This document shows, in pieces, positions 1 to 8,397 of a stretch of DNA of 64,000 nucleotides (positions within the stretch are counted from its first letter, which is position 1; each line of letters opens with the position of its first letter). The DNA comes from Streptomyces sp. NBC_00247. Lineage in GTDB: Bacteria > Actinomycetota > Actinomycetes > Streptomycetales > Streptomycetaceae. A program made the position numbers and the translations under genes. The notes under the pieces are model-generated. The model saw only the letters and a program-made list of their open reading frames with translations. It was not told the origin of the DNA and searched no databases. The DNA is taken from positions 2,170,001 through 2,234,000 of the forward strand of contig NZ_CP108093.1 of assembly GCF_036188265.1 (NCBI RefSeq), read 5' to 3'.

Positions 1-66
1 GCAGGGCGGGACTAAAATGCTGGGTAGCCACGAGATCGTCTTTCTTTTGGGTGCGATCTTTGGTGA

Positions 67-102
67 GACCCCGACCTGGTGCTAGAACACCGCGTCGGGG
101 TC
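67..102. terminator. Stem-loop, possible terminator
   Basis: Nine-base arms at 67-75 and 94-102 are perfect complements (GACCCCGAC / GTCGGGGTC). An inner GGTG (78-81) can pair with CACC (88-91). It could end a transcript entering from the left edge or belong to an unrecognised small RNA. No T-run follows on either strand. Confidence 0.4.
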
Positions 103-350
103 GATTCATTGAGGGCACCGTAAGCATGCGTGACTCTCCGCCGCAACTCGCTCACCATTAGTCATACTTGCTGATCGCGAGGGGTGGGAGGGAGGTGGGG
201 AGGTTTCCTCAAACCCCCCTACCTACCTCCCGGATGAACAACACCGCTCGAATCCCGGACCTCGCATCCCGACCCCCGAATCCCGAAGCTCAAGCGTCGG
301 TCCGAGCACCTCTCCCGATCCCTCGAACGAGTGATAGCCCCACAGCGAAG

Positions 351-390
351 CTCGAACCCCGGAACTCGAACCCCGGAACTCGAACCCCGA
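351..390. repeat. 14-bp tandem repeat, nearly three copies
   Basis: The unit CTCGAACCCCGGAA occurs exactly at 351-364 and 365-378, and a third copy is truncated at 379-390. Degenerate relatives precede it from about 248. The unit also supplies the left arm of the adjacent hairpin. Confidence 0.7.
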
Positions 391-413
391 GACCCAAGAC
401 CCGAGTTCCGGGG
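371..413 (-). terminator. Hairpin downstream of the response regulator gene
   Basis: Perfect 12-bp arms at 371-382 and 402-413 enclose a 19-base loop. The structure starts about 34 bases past the response regulator stop codon in the direction of transcription, so it probably ends the two-component transcript. Confidence 0.55.
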
Positions 414-446
414 CCCGCTCCCATGGCCCGGGTCCTCCGAAGCGGC

Positions 447-1064
447 CTACAGCCAGCCCTTGGCCGCCGCGATCCGTACCGCGTCGGAGCGGTTGCGGGC
501 GGCGGTCTTCTGGATGGCGGTGGAGAGGTAGTTGCGGACCGTGCCGTGCGAGAGGTGGAGGGCGGCGGCGATCTCGGCGTTGGTGGAGCCGTCCGCCGCG
601 GCGCGCAGCACGTCCCGTTCGCGGTCGGTCAGCGGGTCGGCGCCCTCCGCGAGCGCGGCGGCGGCCAGAGCGGGGTCGATGACACGCTCTCCGGCGATCA
701 CCTTCCGTACCGCCGCCGCGAGTTGGGCGGCAGGCGCGTCCTTCACCAGGAAGGCGTCGGCACCCGCCTCCATCGCGCGGCGGAGGTAGCCGGGGCGGCC
801 GAAGGTCGTGACCACCACGATCTTCACGGACGGGAGTTCGCGGCGCAGCACTCCGGCGGCCTCGATGCCGGTCATGCCCGGCATCTCGATGTCCAGCAGG
901 GCCACGTCGACGGCGTGGGCGCGGGCGGCGTCCAGGACCTCGTCGCCGCGTGCCACTTGGGCCGCCACCTCGATGTCGGGTTCGAGCCCGAGCAGCGCGG
1001 CGAGGGCCTCCCGCACCATGGACTGGTCCTCGGCGAGGAGGAGTCGGATCACACGCTCGCTCAT
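447..1064 (-). CDS. NarL/LuxR-type two-component response regulator
   Basis: A 205-residue response regulator. The receiver domain (about residues 5-120) has the acidic pair E12/D13, the probable phospho-acceptor D58 in LLDIEMPG, T86 and K108. A LuxR-type helix-turn-helix (about 143-205, LTDRERDVLRAAADG) binds DNA. It is the expected partner of the HisKA_3 kinase at 2879-4069 and probably controls the ABC exporter genes at 4066-5915. ATG start. Such regulators normally follow the kinase gene directly; here an opposite-strand gene lies between them. The cognate signal cannot be read from the sequence. Confidence 0.93.
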   Translation of the reverse strand: MSERVIRLLLAEDQSMVREALAALLGLEPDIEVAAQVARGDEVLDAARAHAVDVALLDIEMPGMTGIEAAGVLRRELPSVKIVVVTTFGRPGYLRRAMEAGADAFLVKDAPAAQLAAAVRKVIAGERVIDPALAAAALAEGADPLTDRERDVLRAAADGSTNAEIAAALHLSHGTVRNYLSTAIQKTAARNRSDAVRIAAAKGWL

Positions 1065-1387
1065 TCCGGCGATGTTAGTGCCGCGTCACGAACCTCTGTG
1101 GGCAGAACACCCTCCCCGTCGGCCACGTCCCTTCCCGGGGCGATCTCGGCGTCCTCGGCGTCCTCGCCACTGCCGGTGAGTACGGGCCCAGCGAGCGCGG
1201 CATCGGGCAGGTCCGCCGCCGACCGGGCGGAGGTGGCCGCGGGCGGGTCCCGGTCCAGGCCGGCCGGGACACCGCCACCGTCGTGGAACAGGTGCAGCTG
1301 GTGGGCCAGGCCCCCGTCAGGGGCACGGGGCAACCGGCTCCGCCCCTTCGGGCACCCATCGTGCCCCGTAGCTCCCTGCCCCGGCAC
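1061..1387 (-). CDS. Possible small ORF overlapping the regulator start (uncertain)
   Basis: A 108-codon frame whose TGA overlaps the ATG of the response regulator as ATGA, the arrangement used for translational coupling. Its central part has almost only G or C in third codon positions, as real Streptomyces genes do. The product (Asp/Ala/Gly-rich, no membrane segment, no known motif) is not recognised. It could be a small real gene, a relic of something once placed between kinase and regulator, or chance. The 347-base gap at 1065-1411 holds nothing else I can support except, presumably, the promoter of the plus-strand gene at 1412. Confidence 0.25.
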   Translation of the reverse strand: MPGQGATGHDGCPKGRSRLPRAPDGGLAHQLHLFHDGGGVPAGLDRDPPAATSARSAADLPDAALAGPVLTGSGEDAEDAEIAPGRDVADGEGVLPTEVRDAALTSPE

Positions 1388-1411
1388 CGATGTCGCGTTT
1401 AACGTCCATGG

Positions 1412-2842
1412 GTGAACCTCTGGACCTCTCTCGAACCTGCCTCCGCGACCGTGGACCCGGGTGACAGTACGACCGTGCGGTTGCGTCTGCGCAACACCGG
1501 TGACGTGGTGGACGAGTACCGTTTCGAAGTGGTGGGCTCACTCGCTCCTTGGGCTGCCGTGGAGCCGCCGTCACTGCGGTTGTTCCCGGGGACGACGGGG
1601 ACGGTCGAGCTGACGTTCTCCCCGCCGCGCACGCCGGACGCGGCGGCCGGCCCCCATCCGTACGCGGTGAAGGTCACGCCGACGGAGCACCCGCAGGCCA
1701 CCACCGTCCCGGAGGGGAACCTCACCGTCACCCCGTTCACGGAGATGCGGGCGGAGTTGGTGCCGCCGACCGTGAAGGGCCGTTTCCGCGGACGCCCCAG
1801 GCTGGCCGTGGACAACCTGGGCAACACCAAACTGACGGCGTCGGTGCGCGGCAGCGACAACGGTGATCACCTGTCGTACGACATCCGACCGAGCAATGTG
1901 CAGATCGAGCCGGGACGCGCGGCGTTCCTGAAGACGACACTGAAGCCGCGGCAGATCACCTGGATCGGGTCCAAGGCGGACCGGCCGTACACCATGGCGG
2001 TGCAGCGGTCGGGTGCCACGCCGCTGGACGTGGCGGGCACCTACGTGCAGCGGAGCGTCCTGCCGCGCTGGCTGGCGGCCTTCTTGAGCGTTCTCCTCGC
2101 TCTGGTGATCGCGTTCGTGATGATCTGGCTCAGCCGCTCGCCCCGCGTCGCCAGCACCGCCACCGAGAAGCCCCAGGAGACCGCCGTCGGCACGCTGGCG
2201 CCCCCCTTGCCCTCGCCGCCCCCCGAGGCGCCGAAGGCCGCACCCGCCGCGACCACGGCACCCCCGGCCGCCGCCGCGACGCAGGAGGCGGACGAGGGCG
2301 GGGCGGGAAGCGGTGGCTCCGAGGAGAAGAAGACCGACACCGAGGAGCGGACCGCGGCGACTGCGGTCCGGCAGAAGGCCGCGGAGAAGCCGGGTGAACG
2401 GCACATCTGCTACCGCGTCCACACGAGGGACCACGGCTGGTCCGATGCCGCGTGCGACGGCGACACGGCGGGCACGCCGGGCTCGGGCGACCAGATCACC
2501 TCCGTCAACGTCGCGTCGTCCAAAACCGACGGCTCGGGCGGCAACGCCATGACCCGCAACCCCGCGGGAACCGACGACCAGCACTTCCCCTACACGTGGC
2601 AGTACGCCGTCGACGGCGCCGACGCCTACCTCGGCAGTACCGAGAAGGACGCCCTGTGGCTGCGGGGGTTCACCATCGCGGTCGGCGGCGGCAAGACCAG
2701 CGTCTGCGAGAGCACGTACGTCCACGACGGCGACTGGCTCCCTCTGACCTGCGACGACAACCCGGACGACGATTACGACTTCACCTACGCCGGCACCCGC
2801 GACAACAACCTGTGGATCGAAGCGGTGAGGCTCAACGCGTGA
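1412..2842 (+). CDS. Membrane-anchored Ig-like protein with C-terminal ChW-like domain
   Basis: A 476-residue protein of unknown function with a GTG start. The N-terminal 210 residues look like repeated beta-sandwich modules (VDPGDSTTVRLRLRNTGDVVDEYRF and similar, of the kind seen in COG1470-like proteins). There is no signal peptide at the start. One transmembrane helix follows at about 220-240 (LAAFLSVLLALVIAFVMIWL), then a Pro/Ala/Glu-rich linker (about 245-325). A C-terminal domain (about 330-476) begins ICYRVHTRDHGWSDAACDGD followed by AGTPG, resembling the ChW (clostridial hydrophobic W) repeat. It lies opposite in strand between a kinase and its response regulator, so it may have been inserted there. 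Extracytoplasmic placement of the C-terminal domain is inferred. Confidence 0.8.
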   Translation: MNLWTSLEPASATVDPGDSTTVRLRLRNTGDVVDEYRFEVVGSLAPWAAVEPPSLRLFPGTTGTVELTFSPPRTPDAAAGPHPYAVKVTPTEHPQATTVPEGNLTVTPFTEMRAELVPPTVKGRFRGRPRLAVDNLGNTKLTASVRGSDNGDHLSYDIRPSNVQIEPGRAAFLKTTLKPRQITWIGSKADRPYTMAVQRSGATPLDVAGTYVQRSVLPRWLAAFLSVLLALVIAFVMIWLSRSPRVASTATEKPQETAVGTLAPPLPSPPPEAPKAAPAATTAPPAAAATQEADEGGAGSGGSEEKKTDTEERTAATAVRQKAAEKPGERHICYRVHTRDHGWSDAACDGDTAGTPGSGDQITSVNVASSKTDGSGGNAMTRNPAGTDDQHFPYTWQYAVDGADAYLGSTEKDALWLRGFTIAVGGGKTSVCESTYVHDGDWLPLTCDDNPDDDYDFTYAGTRDNNLWIEAVRLNA

Positions 2843-2878
2843 TCCGCCGCCCGCCCGCCCGGCAGCGCGGGACAGCCC

Positions 2879-4069
2879 TCAAAGACGCTCCCCCAGCGGC
2901 ACGCTCAGGGTGAGCCGGAAGCCCCGGCCGGTGTCGGCCGGGCGGGCGGTGAGCGTGCCGTCCACGGCGGCGAGGCGTTCGCGGAGCCCGGTGAGGCCGT
3001 TGCCGGGGGTGATGCCCGCGCCGCCCCGGCCGTCGTCCGCGACGGTGAGTTCGAGGAAACGGCCGGCGAGGGTCTGCCGGGATGTGAGGCCGATGGCGCA
3101 CGTGCCGGCCCCGCTGTGGCGTACGACGTTGGTGACGGCTTCCCGCAGCCCCCAGGCGAGGGCCTCCTCGGAGCCCGCGGGCAGGGTGTCCGGGGCCGGG
3201 GTGGCGGTGGGGACCTCGGCGGTGATGCCCGCCGCCGCCAACGCGGTACGGGCTCCGGCGAGTTCACCGGCGAGGGTGAGCCGGCGGTAGCCGGTGACGG
3301 CGTCCCGCACGTCCGCCAGGGCCTGGCGGCTGACCTGCTCGATGTCGGCGACCTGGAGGGCCGCCCGGTCCGGGTGGCCGGGGAGCATCCGCCCGGCCAG
3401 CTCGCTCTTCAGGGTGATCAGCGAGAGCGAGTGGCCGAGCAGGTCGTGCAGGTCGCGGGCGAGGCGCAAGCGTTCCTCGTTGGCGGCGAGTTGGGCGACG
3501 GTGGCGCGGGCCTCGCGCAGTTCGACCGTCGTACGGACCAGTTGGCGTACGCCGGTCATCGCGAAGCCGACGAGCAGGGCGGGCGGGACCAGGGCGACGA
3601 TCAGCGACCGCGCCCCGTCACCGCCGATCGCGAGGCCGAGCCCCACCATCAGGGCGGTCACCGCCGGAATCAGCCAGGCGGCGGCCCGCAGTCTCAGGGC
3701 GGCGCCGACGGAGACGCAGACGTAGACGAAGAGCACCAGCCAGGGAAGCCCGAGCCTCAGGCTGAGGACGGTCGCCAGCACGGTCAGGACGGTCAGCGTC
3801 ACCGGCACGGTGAGGAACCCCACCGCCCGGGCCGGAATCGGGGACCGGGCGGTGTAGCGGAAGACCAGGTGGAGGTAGGCGCAGACGAACGCGGCCAGTC
3901 CGAGGGAGCCGAGCACGGTGTCCCACCCGGTGTGGTCGCCGTCGGCGAGGTCCTTGACCGGGGCGCTCATGAACGCCAGCCAGATGCAGATCCAGAGCAG
4001 CTTCATGCCGACCTGGCGGCGGTTGACCGGCGGGCGCCCGATGCCCACCCACGTGTCGTCGTCGCTCAC
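2879..4069 (-). CDS. Sensor histidine kinase (HisKA_3, DesK-like)
   Basis: A 396-residue kinase. Residues about 20-190 form several membrane helices without a large extracytoplasmic sensor, typical of DesK/LiaS-like intramembrane sensing kinases. The dimerisation segment carries the phospho-acceptor His in RDLHDLLGHSLSL. The ATPase domain shows the N-box EAVTNVVRHS and the G-box DDGRGGAG...GNGLTGLRER. The GTG start at 4069 overlaps the stop of the upstream permease gene as GTGA, so the genes are translationally coupled. Longer frames upstream run inside the permease gene and were rejected. The partner regulator is most likely the one at 447-1064. Confidence 0.93.
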   Translation of the reverse strand: MSDDDTWVGIGRPPVNRRQVGMKLLWICIWLAFMSAPVKDLADGDHTGWDTVLGSLGLAAFVCAYLHLVFRYTARSPIPARAVGFLTVPVTLTVLTVLATVLSLRLGLPWLVLFVYVCVSVGAALRLRAAAWLIPAVTALMVGLGLAIGGDGARSLIVALVPPALLVGFAMTGVRQLVRTTVELREARATVAQLAANEERLRLARDLHDLLGHSLSLITLKSELAGRMLPGHPDRAALQVADIEQVSRQALADVRDAVTGYRRLTLAGELAGARTALAAAGITAEVPTATPAPDTLPAGSEEALAWGLREAVTNVVRHSGAGTCAIGLTSRQTLAGRFLELTVADDGRGGAGITPGNGLTGLRERLAAVDGTLTARPADTGRGFRLTLSVPLGERL

Positions 4070-4983
4070 GCCTTCAGGGTGTCCTTCCGGTAGAGCCAGG
4101 CCGCGCTGCCCGCGAAGACCACGAAATAGGCGCAGAGCAGAAGGACGTCCCGGGCGTGCGGGGCGCCACCGGTCTCGATGGCCTGGCCGAGCGCGGCGTA
4201 CGCGTGGGTGGGCAGCCAGCGGGAGATGTTCTGGAGCCAGTCGGGGAAGGTGGAGGCGGGCATCCACAGTCCGCCGAGGATCGAGAGCCCGAAGTAGATG
4301 ATCATCGTGATCGGGCGGACCGCGTCACCGCTGGCCAGGTAGCCGATGGCCACTCCGAGGGCGGCGAAGACGAGCGATCCGGCCCAGATGACCCCGGCCA
4401 GCGCGAACCACTGCCACGCCTCCTGCCGTACGCCCTTGACCCCGGCGGCCACCACGAACACGACCACGATGCACGGCAGGGTGACGATCGCGGCGCCGGC
4501 GATCTTCCCCAGCACGTAGGCGTGACCGGGCAGCGCGGTCAGGCGGAGCTGACGGACCCAGCCCTTCTCGCGCTCCTTGGCGATGCGTTCGCTGTTGCCC
4601 ATGAGCACGGCGGTCAGCGCGCCGAAGGAGGCCATGGCGACCATGAAGAAGGCCTGCATGGTCAGTTCGGTGCCGGGGACCGTGCCGGTGGTGTTCTGGG
4701 TGCTGGAGACCGCCAGGTAGATCACCGACGGGTAGAGGATCGAGAAGAACATGAACTTCTTGTTCCGCAGGGTGCGGGTCACTTCCAGCCGGATCAGCGC
4801 CCAGGAGAAGAGGTTCGCCCGATTCGCCCCGGCCCTGGTGGCCGGAGCCGTCGTCCCGCCCCGCGCGTCGGCGGCACCGGCCGCGCTCGCGGCGGGCGCC
4901 GGGGGCGCGGCGGCGTTCACGGCCGCGGTGGTCGTCACGGCCGCGGTGGTCGCGGTCTTCGTCGTGCTCGTCTCGTCCCTCAT
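4066..4983 (-). CDS. ABC-2 type exporter permease
   Basis: A 305-residue membrane component of an ABC exporter. An Ala/Thr-rich N-terminal tail of about 60 residues precedes six predicted helices, beginning near RNKKFMFFSILYPSVIYL. The middle segment ERIAKEREKGWVRQLRLTALPG is the conserved cytoplasmic loop of ABC-2 permeases. Its ATG overlaps the ATPase stop as ATGA. It should pair with the ATPase at 4980-5915 to move a hydrophobic compound, drug or lipid. Exporters paired with DesK/DesR-like systems often confer resistance to membrane-active agents; that role is inferred here. Confidence 0.92.
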   Translation of the reverse strand: MRDETSTTKTATTAAVTTTAAVNAAAPPAPAASAAGAADARGGTTAPATRAGANRANLFSWALIRLEVTRTLRNKKFMFFSILYPSVIYLAVSSTQNTTGTVPGTELTMQAFFMVAMASFGALTAVLMGNSERIAKEREKGWVRQLRLTALPGHAYVLGKIAGAAIVTLPCIVVVFVVAAGVKGVRQEAWQWFALAGVIWAGSLVFAALGVAIGYLASGDAVRPITMIIYFGLSILGGLWMPASTFPDWLQNISRWLPTHAYAALGQAIETGGAPHARDVLLLCAYFVVFAGSAAWLYRKDTLKA

Positions 4984-5915
4984 GCGGTTCTGGCCTCCTC
5001 GGCCTCGGTGATGGCGACGAAGGCCTGCTCCAGGCCGAGTCCGGTGACTTCGAGCGCGCGCGGGTAGAGGCCGAGGCCGTAGATCGCGTGGACGGTCGCG
5101 TCGGCGTTCTGCGACTGGATGCGTACCCGGTCGCCGGTGACGTCGAGCGCGGAGAGGAACGGCAGGGCGCGCAGCGCGGTTTCGTCGATCGTGCCCTCCA
5201 GTTCGAAGGAGATCCTGCGGACACCCGCCTTGGCCTTGATCTCGGCGGCGGTGCCGTCGGCGAGCAACCGGCCCTTGTGGAGGACGAGGACGCGGTCGGC
5301 GATCGCGTCGGCCTCTTCGAGGTAGTGGGTGGCGAACAGGACGGTACGGCCCTGGTCGGCCTGCTCGCGCATGGTGGCCCAGAACGCCTGCCGCGCGGTG
5401 ACGTCCATGCCGGTGGTCGGCTCGTCGAGCACGATCAGGTCGGAGGCCCCGGCGGTGGCGAGCGCGAACCGCACCCGCTGCTCCTGGCCGCCGGAGAGCT
5501 TGTTGACCATGCGGCCGGCGATCGACGCGATGCCCGCCCGTGCCAGCACCTCGCCGACCGGGTACGCGCGGGGGTGCAGGCTGCACGCCAGCCGGACGAT
5601 CTCCTCGACGGTGACGTCCTCCATCAGCCCGCCGCTCTGCAGCATCGCACCGACCTGCCCGGCGGCGATGGCCGCCTGCGGGGTGGTGCCGAAGACGCGG
5701 ACCGTGCCGCTGTCCGGCGTCCGCAGCCCGAGCAGCAGGTCGAGCGTGGAGGATTTCCCCGCTCCGTTGGGGCCGAGCAGCGCCACGGTCTCGCCGGGGT
5801 GCAGGTCGAGGCGGAGCCCGTCGACCGCGCGCACGTCGCCGTACGCCTTGCTGACCTGGTCGAAGCTGACCACGGCCGTGGCTGCGGCGGTCGCTCCGGT
5901 GACTGTCGTTGTCAT
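4980..5915 (-). CDS. ABC transporter ATPase (DrrA-like)
   Basis: A 311-residue nucleotide-binding subunit. Walker A is LLGPNGAGKSS, the signature is LSGGQEQRVRF, Walker B is DLIVLDEPTTGMD, and the switch histidine is in LFATHYLEE. The C-terminal extension is the type seen in daunorubicin-resistance ATPases. The ATG at 5915, about 7 bases downstream of a GAGG motif, was chosen over upstream in-frame codons that would add an unstructured N-terminus. It is the first gene of the coupled set ATPase, permease, kinase. The promoter must lie in 5916-6070, because a hairpin at 6074-6110 separates it from the previous gene. Confidence 0.94.
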   Translation of the reverse strand: MTTTVTGATAAATAVVSFDQVSKAYGDVRAVDGLRLDLHPGETVALLGPNGAGKSSTLDLLLGLRTPDSGTVRVFGTTPQAAIAAGQVGAMLQSGGLMEDVTVEEIVRLACSLHPRAYPVGEVLARAGIASIAGRMVNKLSGGQEQRVRFALATAGASDLIVLDEPTTGMDVTARQAFWATMREQADQGRTVLFATHYLEEADAIADRVLVLHKGRLLADGTAAEIKAKAGVRRISFELEGTIDETALRALPFLSALDVTGDRVRIQSQNADATVHAIYGLGLYPRALEVTGLGLEQAFVAITEAEEARTA

Positions 5916-6073
5916 GGGTACAGCCTCGCCGAACGGGGGTGCGCCCGGCAGGGTCGGCGGGCTGTGATCGGGGATGACAGATGTCATACCGCACGGATGA
6001 CAGCGCCGCCCGCACGGCGACGGCCGGCACGGGGGCCTCACGGGTACGCCCGCGGGGACGACGCCGGGTACGC

Positions 6074-6110
6074 CACCGCTCCCGCCCGGGAAACCTGGGC
6101 GGGAGCGGTG
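6074..6110 (-). terminator. Strong hairpin terminator
   Basis: Perfect 14-bp GC-rich arms (6074-6087, 6097-6110) enclose a 9-base loop. It begins 21 bases past the stop codon of the PG_binding_4 gene and insulates it from the ABC exporter operon. Confidence 0.8.
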
Positions 6111-6131
6111 TGCGGTGCGGCGGGGACCCGG

Positions 6132-8222
6132 TCAGCCCTGACCGGTGAGGTCGATCGTGACCGTGCGTTCGGCGGTGGTCTTGCCGAGCAGCGCCTGCTG
6201 CATGGCCTTGGCCACGTCGTCGGGTCCGACCTGGTGCTGCTTGCCGTCCGCCTTCGTCGCCATGACGCCGTCGAAGACGCCGTCGCAGAGGGTCTCGATG
6301 GCCTGCTTGTCGTAGTACGGCACGAGCTTCCCGTCGACCGCCTTCATCGACAGGATCTGCGGCAGGGAGCGCGCCGGGCCGAAGTCGATCGACGCGGTAC
6401 CGGCCTTGATGGTGATCAGGCCGGACATCGCGGGCTCCGCGAACTCCTTCATCGCCCGGTCGAGTTCGGCCTGGGTGACGGTGGGCTGACGGGCCACGAC
6501 CGGCAGCTCCACGACGGCGGAGGTGCCCGTCTGGACCTGGGCGCGGTAGGCGTCCCGTACGGCGACGATCGACTGGTTGACGTCGATCCCCTTGCCCGCC
6601 TTGCCCGGCACCGGCTCGGCCTTGTTCGGCTCGAACTTGATGGTGCCGTCGGTCGCGGAACCGGAGACACCGGCCAGGGCGTTGAGCGCCGCGGCGAGCT
6701 TCTCCTCGTCGACCGGGATGACCGGGTCGGCCGGGCGCGCCCCGCCGAAGAGGGAGCCGATCACGGAGACCGGGTTGTAGTCGCTGCCCGCCGCGCCGCG
6801 CACGGTCTCCTCGCTGTCCAGCGCCAGACCGGCCTTCTCCGGGGAGAGCTCGGTCTGCTTGCCGTCGACCGACAGCTTCAGCGGTGCCTGGGCGCGCTTG
6901 CCGAACTCGGCGTCGAGCTTGCTCACCGCCTCGGTCTTCGTGCCGCCGCCGATGTCCAGGCCGAGGACCGTGGTGCCCTTGGGGACCTCGGAGTGGTTCA
7001 TCAGCAGGCCCGCGCCGTAGGCGACGCCCGCCAGGACGACGACCGCGACGCCCAGCAGGACCGTCTTGGACCGGCCCTTGCGGGCGGGCGCGGCGGTCTG
7101 CGGGGCGGGACGCGGGGTGGTGGGACCCGAGGGGCCCTGCGGTACGGGGCTCGGCCCGTCCGGCCCCTCGGAGCGGGGCGGGAACGGCCGTGCGCCGCCG
7201 GGCACGACGGGGATGCCGCCGGTGAGGGTGTCACCGGAGACGTGCCCGCCGCCCGGGACGGGCGCGGGGACCTGGGGCGTCAGGATCGCGGTGTCGTCCG
7301 AGAGCCGGGGGGCCGAGCCCGTGCCGCCGGGGCCACCGGGGCCGCCCTGCGGACCGGGGCCCGAGGGCGTGTTCCGGACGCCCGGGACCGTGAGGCCGGG
7401 ACGACCCTGGCCGATGGGGCTTCCGGGACCCGGGTTACCGGCCCCGGAGCCGGACGGGAAGCTGGCGGTGCCGGCCGTGGGTCCGGTCGTGGAACCGGCC
7501 GGGCCGGAGGCGCGTACCCCGGACTCCGGCGTGGGCCGGCCCGAGTCGGCGAGGTCCGCGTCGATGCTGTCCAGGGCGCTCCGGCCGGCCGGCGGACCGG
7601 CGGGGAAGCCGGACTGCGGGGCGTCGGAGAAGTACGGCGACTCGGCGCGCGGGCCGCCCGGCGTGTCCGAACCCGTCGGGCCCGGGCCCGCCGCGCTTCC
7701 CCCGGAAGGAGCACCGACGGGACCGCTCGGGCCGTCCAGCACCGACGGGGCGGCCGGCGCCTTGCGCGGGGCGAACCAGTCGCTGGTGGGCTTCTCCTTG
7801 GCGGGCGGCTCGGCCGGCGTCCCCTCGGGGTCACCGCCGTCACGGGCCTCCGCGGCCGGCTCGCCGGACGGCTGCCCCGGGGCGGGGGTGCCCGCTCCGG
7901 GAAGCGGCGTGACGGCCGTGCGCTCGGGGTCGGGGGCGCTGTCGCCCTCCGCCATGGGCGTACGCATCACGACGGGTGGGATCGGCCGCGACCCGGGGAT
8001 GTTGATCCGGATGCGCGTCGTCAGGGTCGTCTCGGTCCTGGGCTCGTCGGACCGTGACGACCGGGGGGAATCCGGGGTGGGCTCGGGTGCGGGTTCCGCG
8101 CCGTCCTGCGTCGGGTGCAACGACGGGTACTGGCGTGATCCGTACGGCGGCGTGCCCGAGGGGTAGGCGGCACCACCGCGCCCCTGGGGCCCGGAGGACG
8201 AACTGTCAGTTTCACGACTCAA
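6132..8222 (-). CDS. Single-pass membrane protein with PG_binding_4 domains
   Basis: A 696-residue protein. Residues 1 to about 385 are a Pro/Gly/Ser-rich, disordered cytoplasmic region. KGRSKTVLLGVAVVVLAGVAYGAGLL (about 390-415) is a basic stop followed by one membrane helix. The remainder, outside the cell, contains what look like two PG_binding_4 (pfam12229-type) repeats, the second ending at the C-terminus. These domains usually precede VanW or L,D-transpeptidase catalytic domains, but none is present, so it is probably a non-catalytic cell-wall binding protein. The start is TTG at 8222, supported by GGGAG nine bases upstream. Confidence 0.82.
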   Translation of the reverse strand: MSRETDSSSSGPQGRGGAAYPSGTPPYGSRQYPSLHPTQDGAEPAPEPTPDSPRSSRSDEPRTETTLTTRIRINIPGSRPIPPVVMRTPMAEGDSAPDPERTAVTPLPGAGTPAPGQPSGEPAAEARDGGDPEGTPAEPPAKEKPTSDWFAPRKAPAAPSVLDGPSGPVGAPSGGSAAGPGPTGSDTPGGPRAESPYFSDAPQSGFPAGPPAGRSALDSIDADLADSGRPTPESGVRASGPAGSTTGPTAGTASFPSGSGAGNPGPGSPIGQGRPGLTVPGVRNTPSGPGPQGGPGGPGGTGSAPRLSDDTAILTPQVPAPVPGGGHVSGDTLTGGIPVVPGGARPFPPRSEGPDGPSPVPQGPSGPTTPRPAPQTAAPARKGRSKTVLLGVAVVVLAGVAYGAGLLMNHSEVPKGTTVLGLDIGGGTKTEAVSKLDAEFGKRAQAPLKLSVDGKQTELSPEKAGLALDSEETVRGAAGSDYNPVSVIGSLFGGARPADPVIPVDEEKLAAALNALAGVSGSATDGTIKFEPNKAEPVPGKAGKGIDVNQSIVAVRDAYRAQVQTGTSAVVELPVVARQPTVTQAELDRAMKEFAEPAMSGLITIKAGTASIDFGPARSLPQILSMKAVDGKLVPYYDKQAIETLCDGVFDGVMATKADGKQHQVGPDDVAKAMQQALLGKTTAERTVTIDLTGQG

Positions 8223-8333
8223 AGCAGGTTCTCCCGATTGGCTCCGCCGCCCGTACTTCCCCCATGCCGCAGGCCAGGGGACGGCTCGGCGCGCGCACCA
8301 CCATACTGGCCGCCGCGCACGGGCGTTTCACGC

Positions 8334-8353
8334 CCGGTGGAAACCTCCACCGG
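8334..8353 (-). terminator. Small hairpin after the DUF6113-like gene
   Basis: Eight-bp perfect arms (CCGGTGGA / TCCACCGG) with an AACC loop, 45 bases past the stop of the gene ending at 8398. The 8223-8397 gap otherwise holds nothing recognisable. Confidence 0.45.
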
Positions 8354-8397
8354 CACCTCACACCGGTGAACGCCCACGAGCTGCCGCTCAAGGCGTG

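Larger units (their letters stand above)
1..446. other. Gene-free leading stretch with two hairpins and short repeats
   Basis: No convincing gene lies here. The left 200 bases are less GC-rich than the rest of the window. The stretch contains a stem-loop at 67-102, degenerate GAATCCCGA-like units from about 248 to 300, a 14-bp tandem repeat at 351-390 and a hairpin at 371-413. The long plus-strand frame that crosses it runs antisense to the response regulator gene and looks like a shadow. Confidence 0.6.

Noticed and set aside
5088..8057. Plus-strand 989-codon frame opposite the ABC ATPase and PG_binding_4 genes
   Set aside because: Runs through a hairpin terminator and two well-supported minus-strand genes; composition is Gly/Arg-rich shadow.
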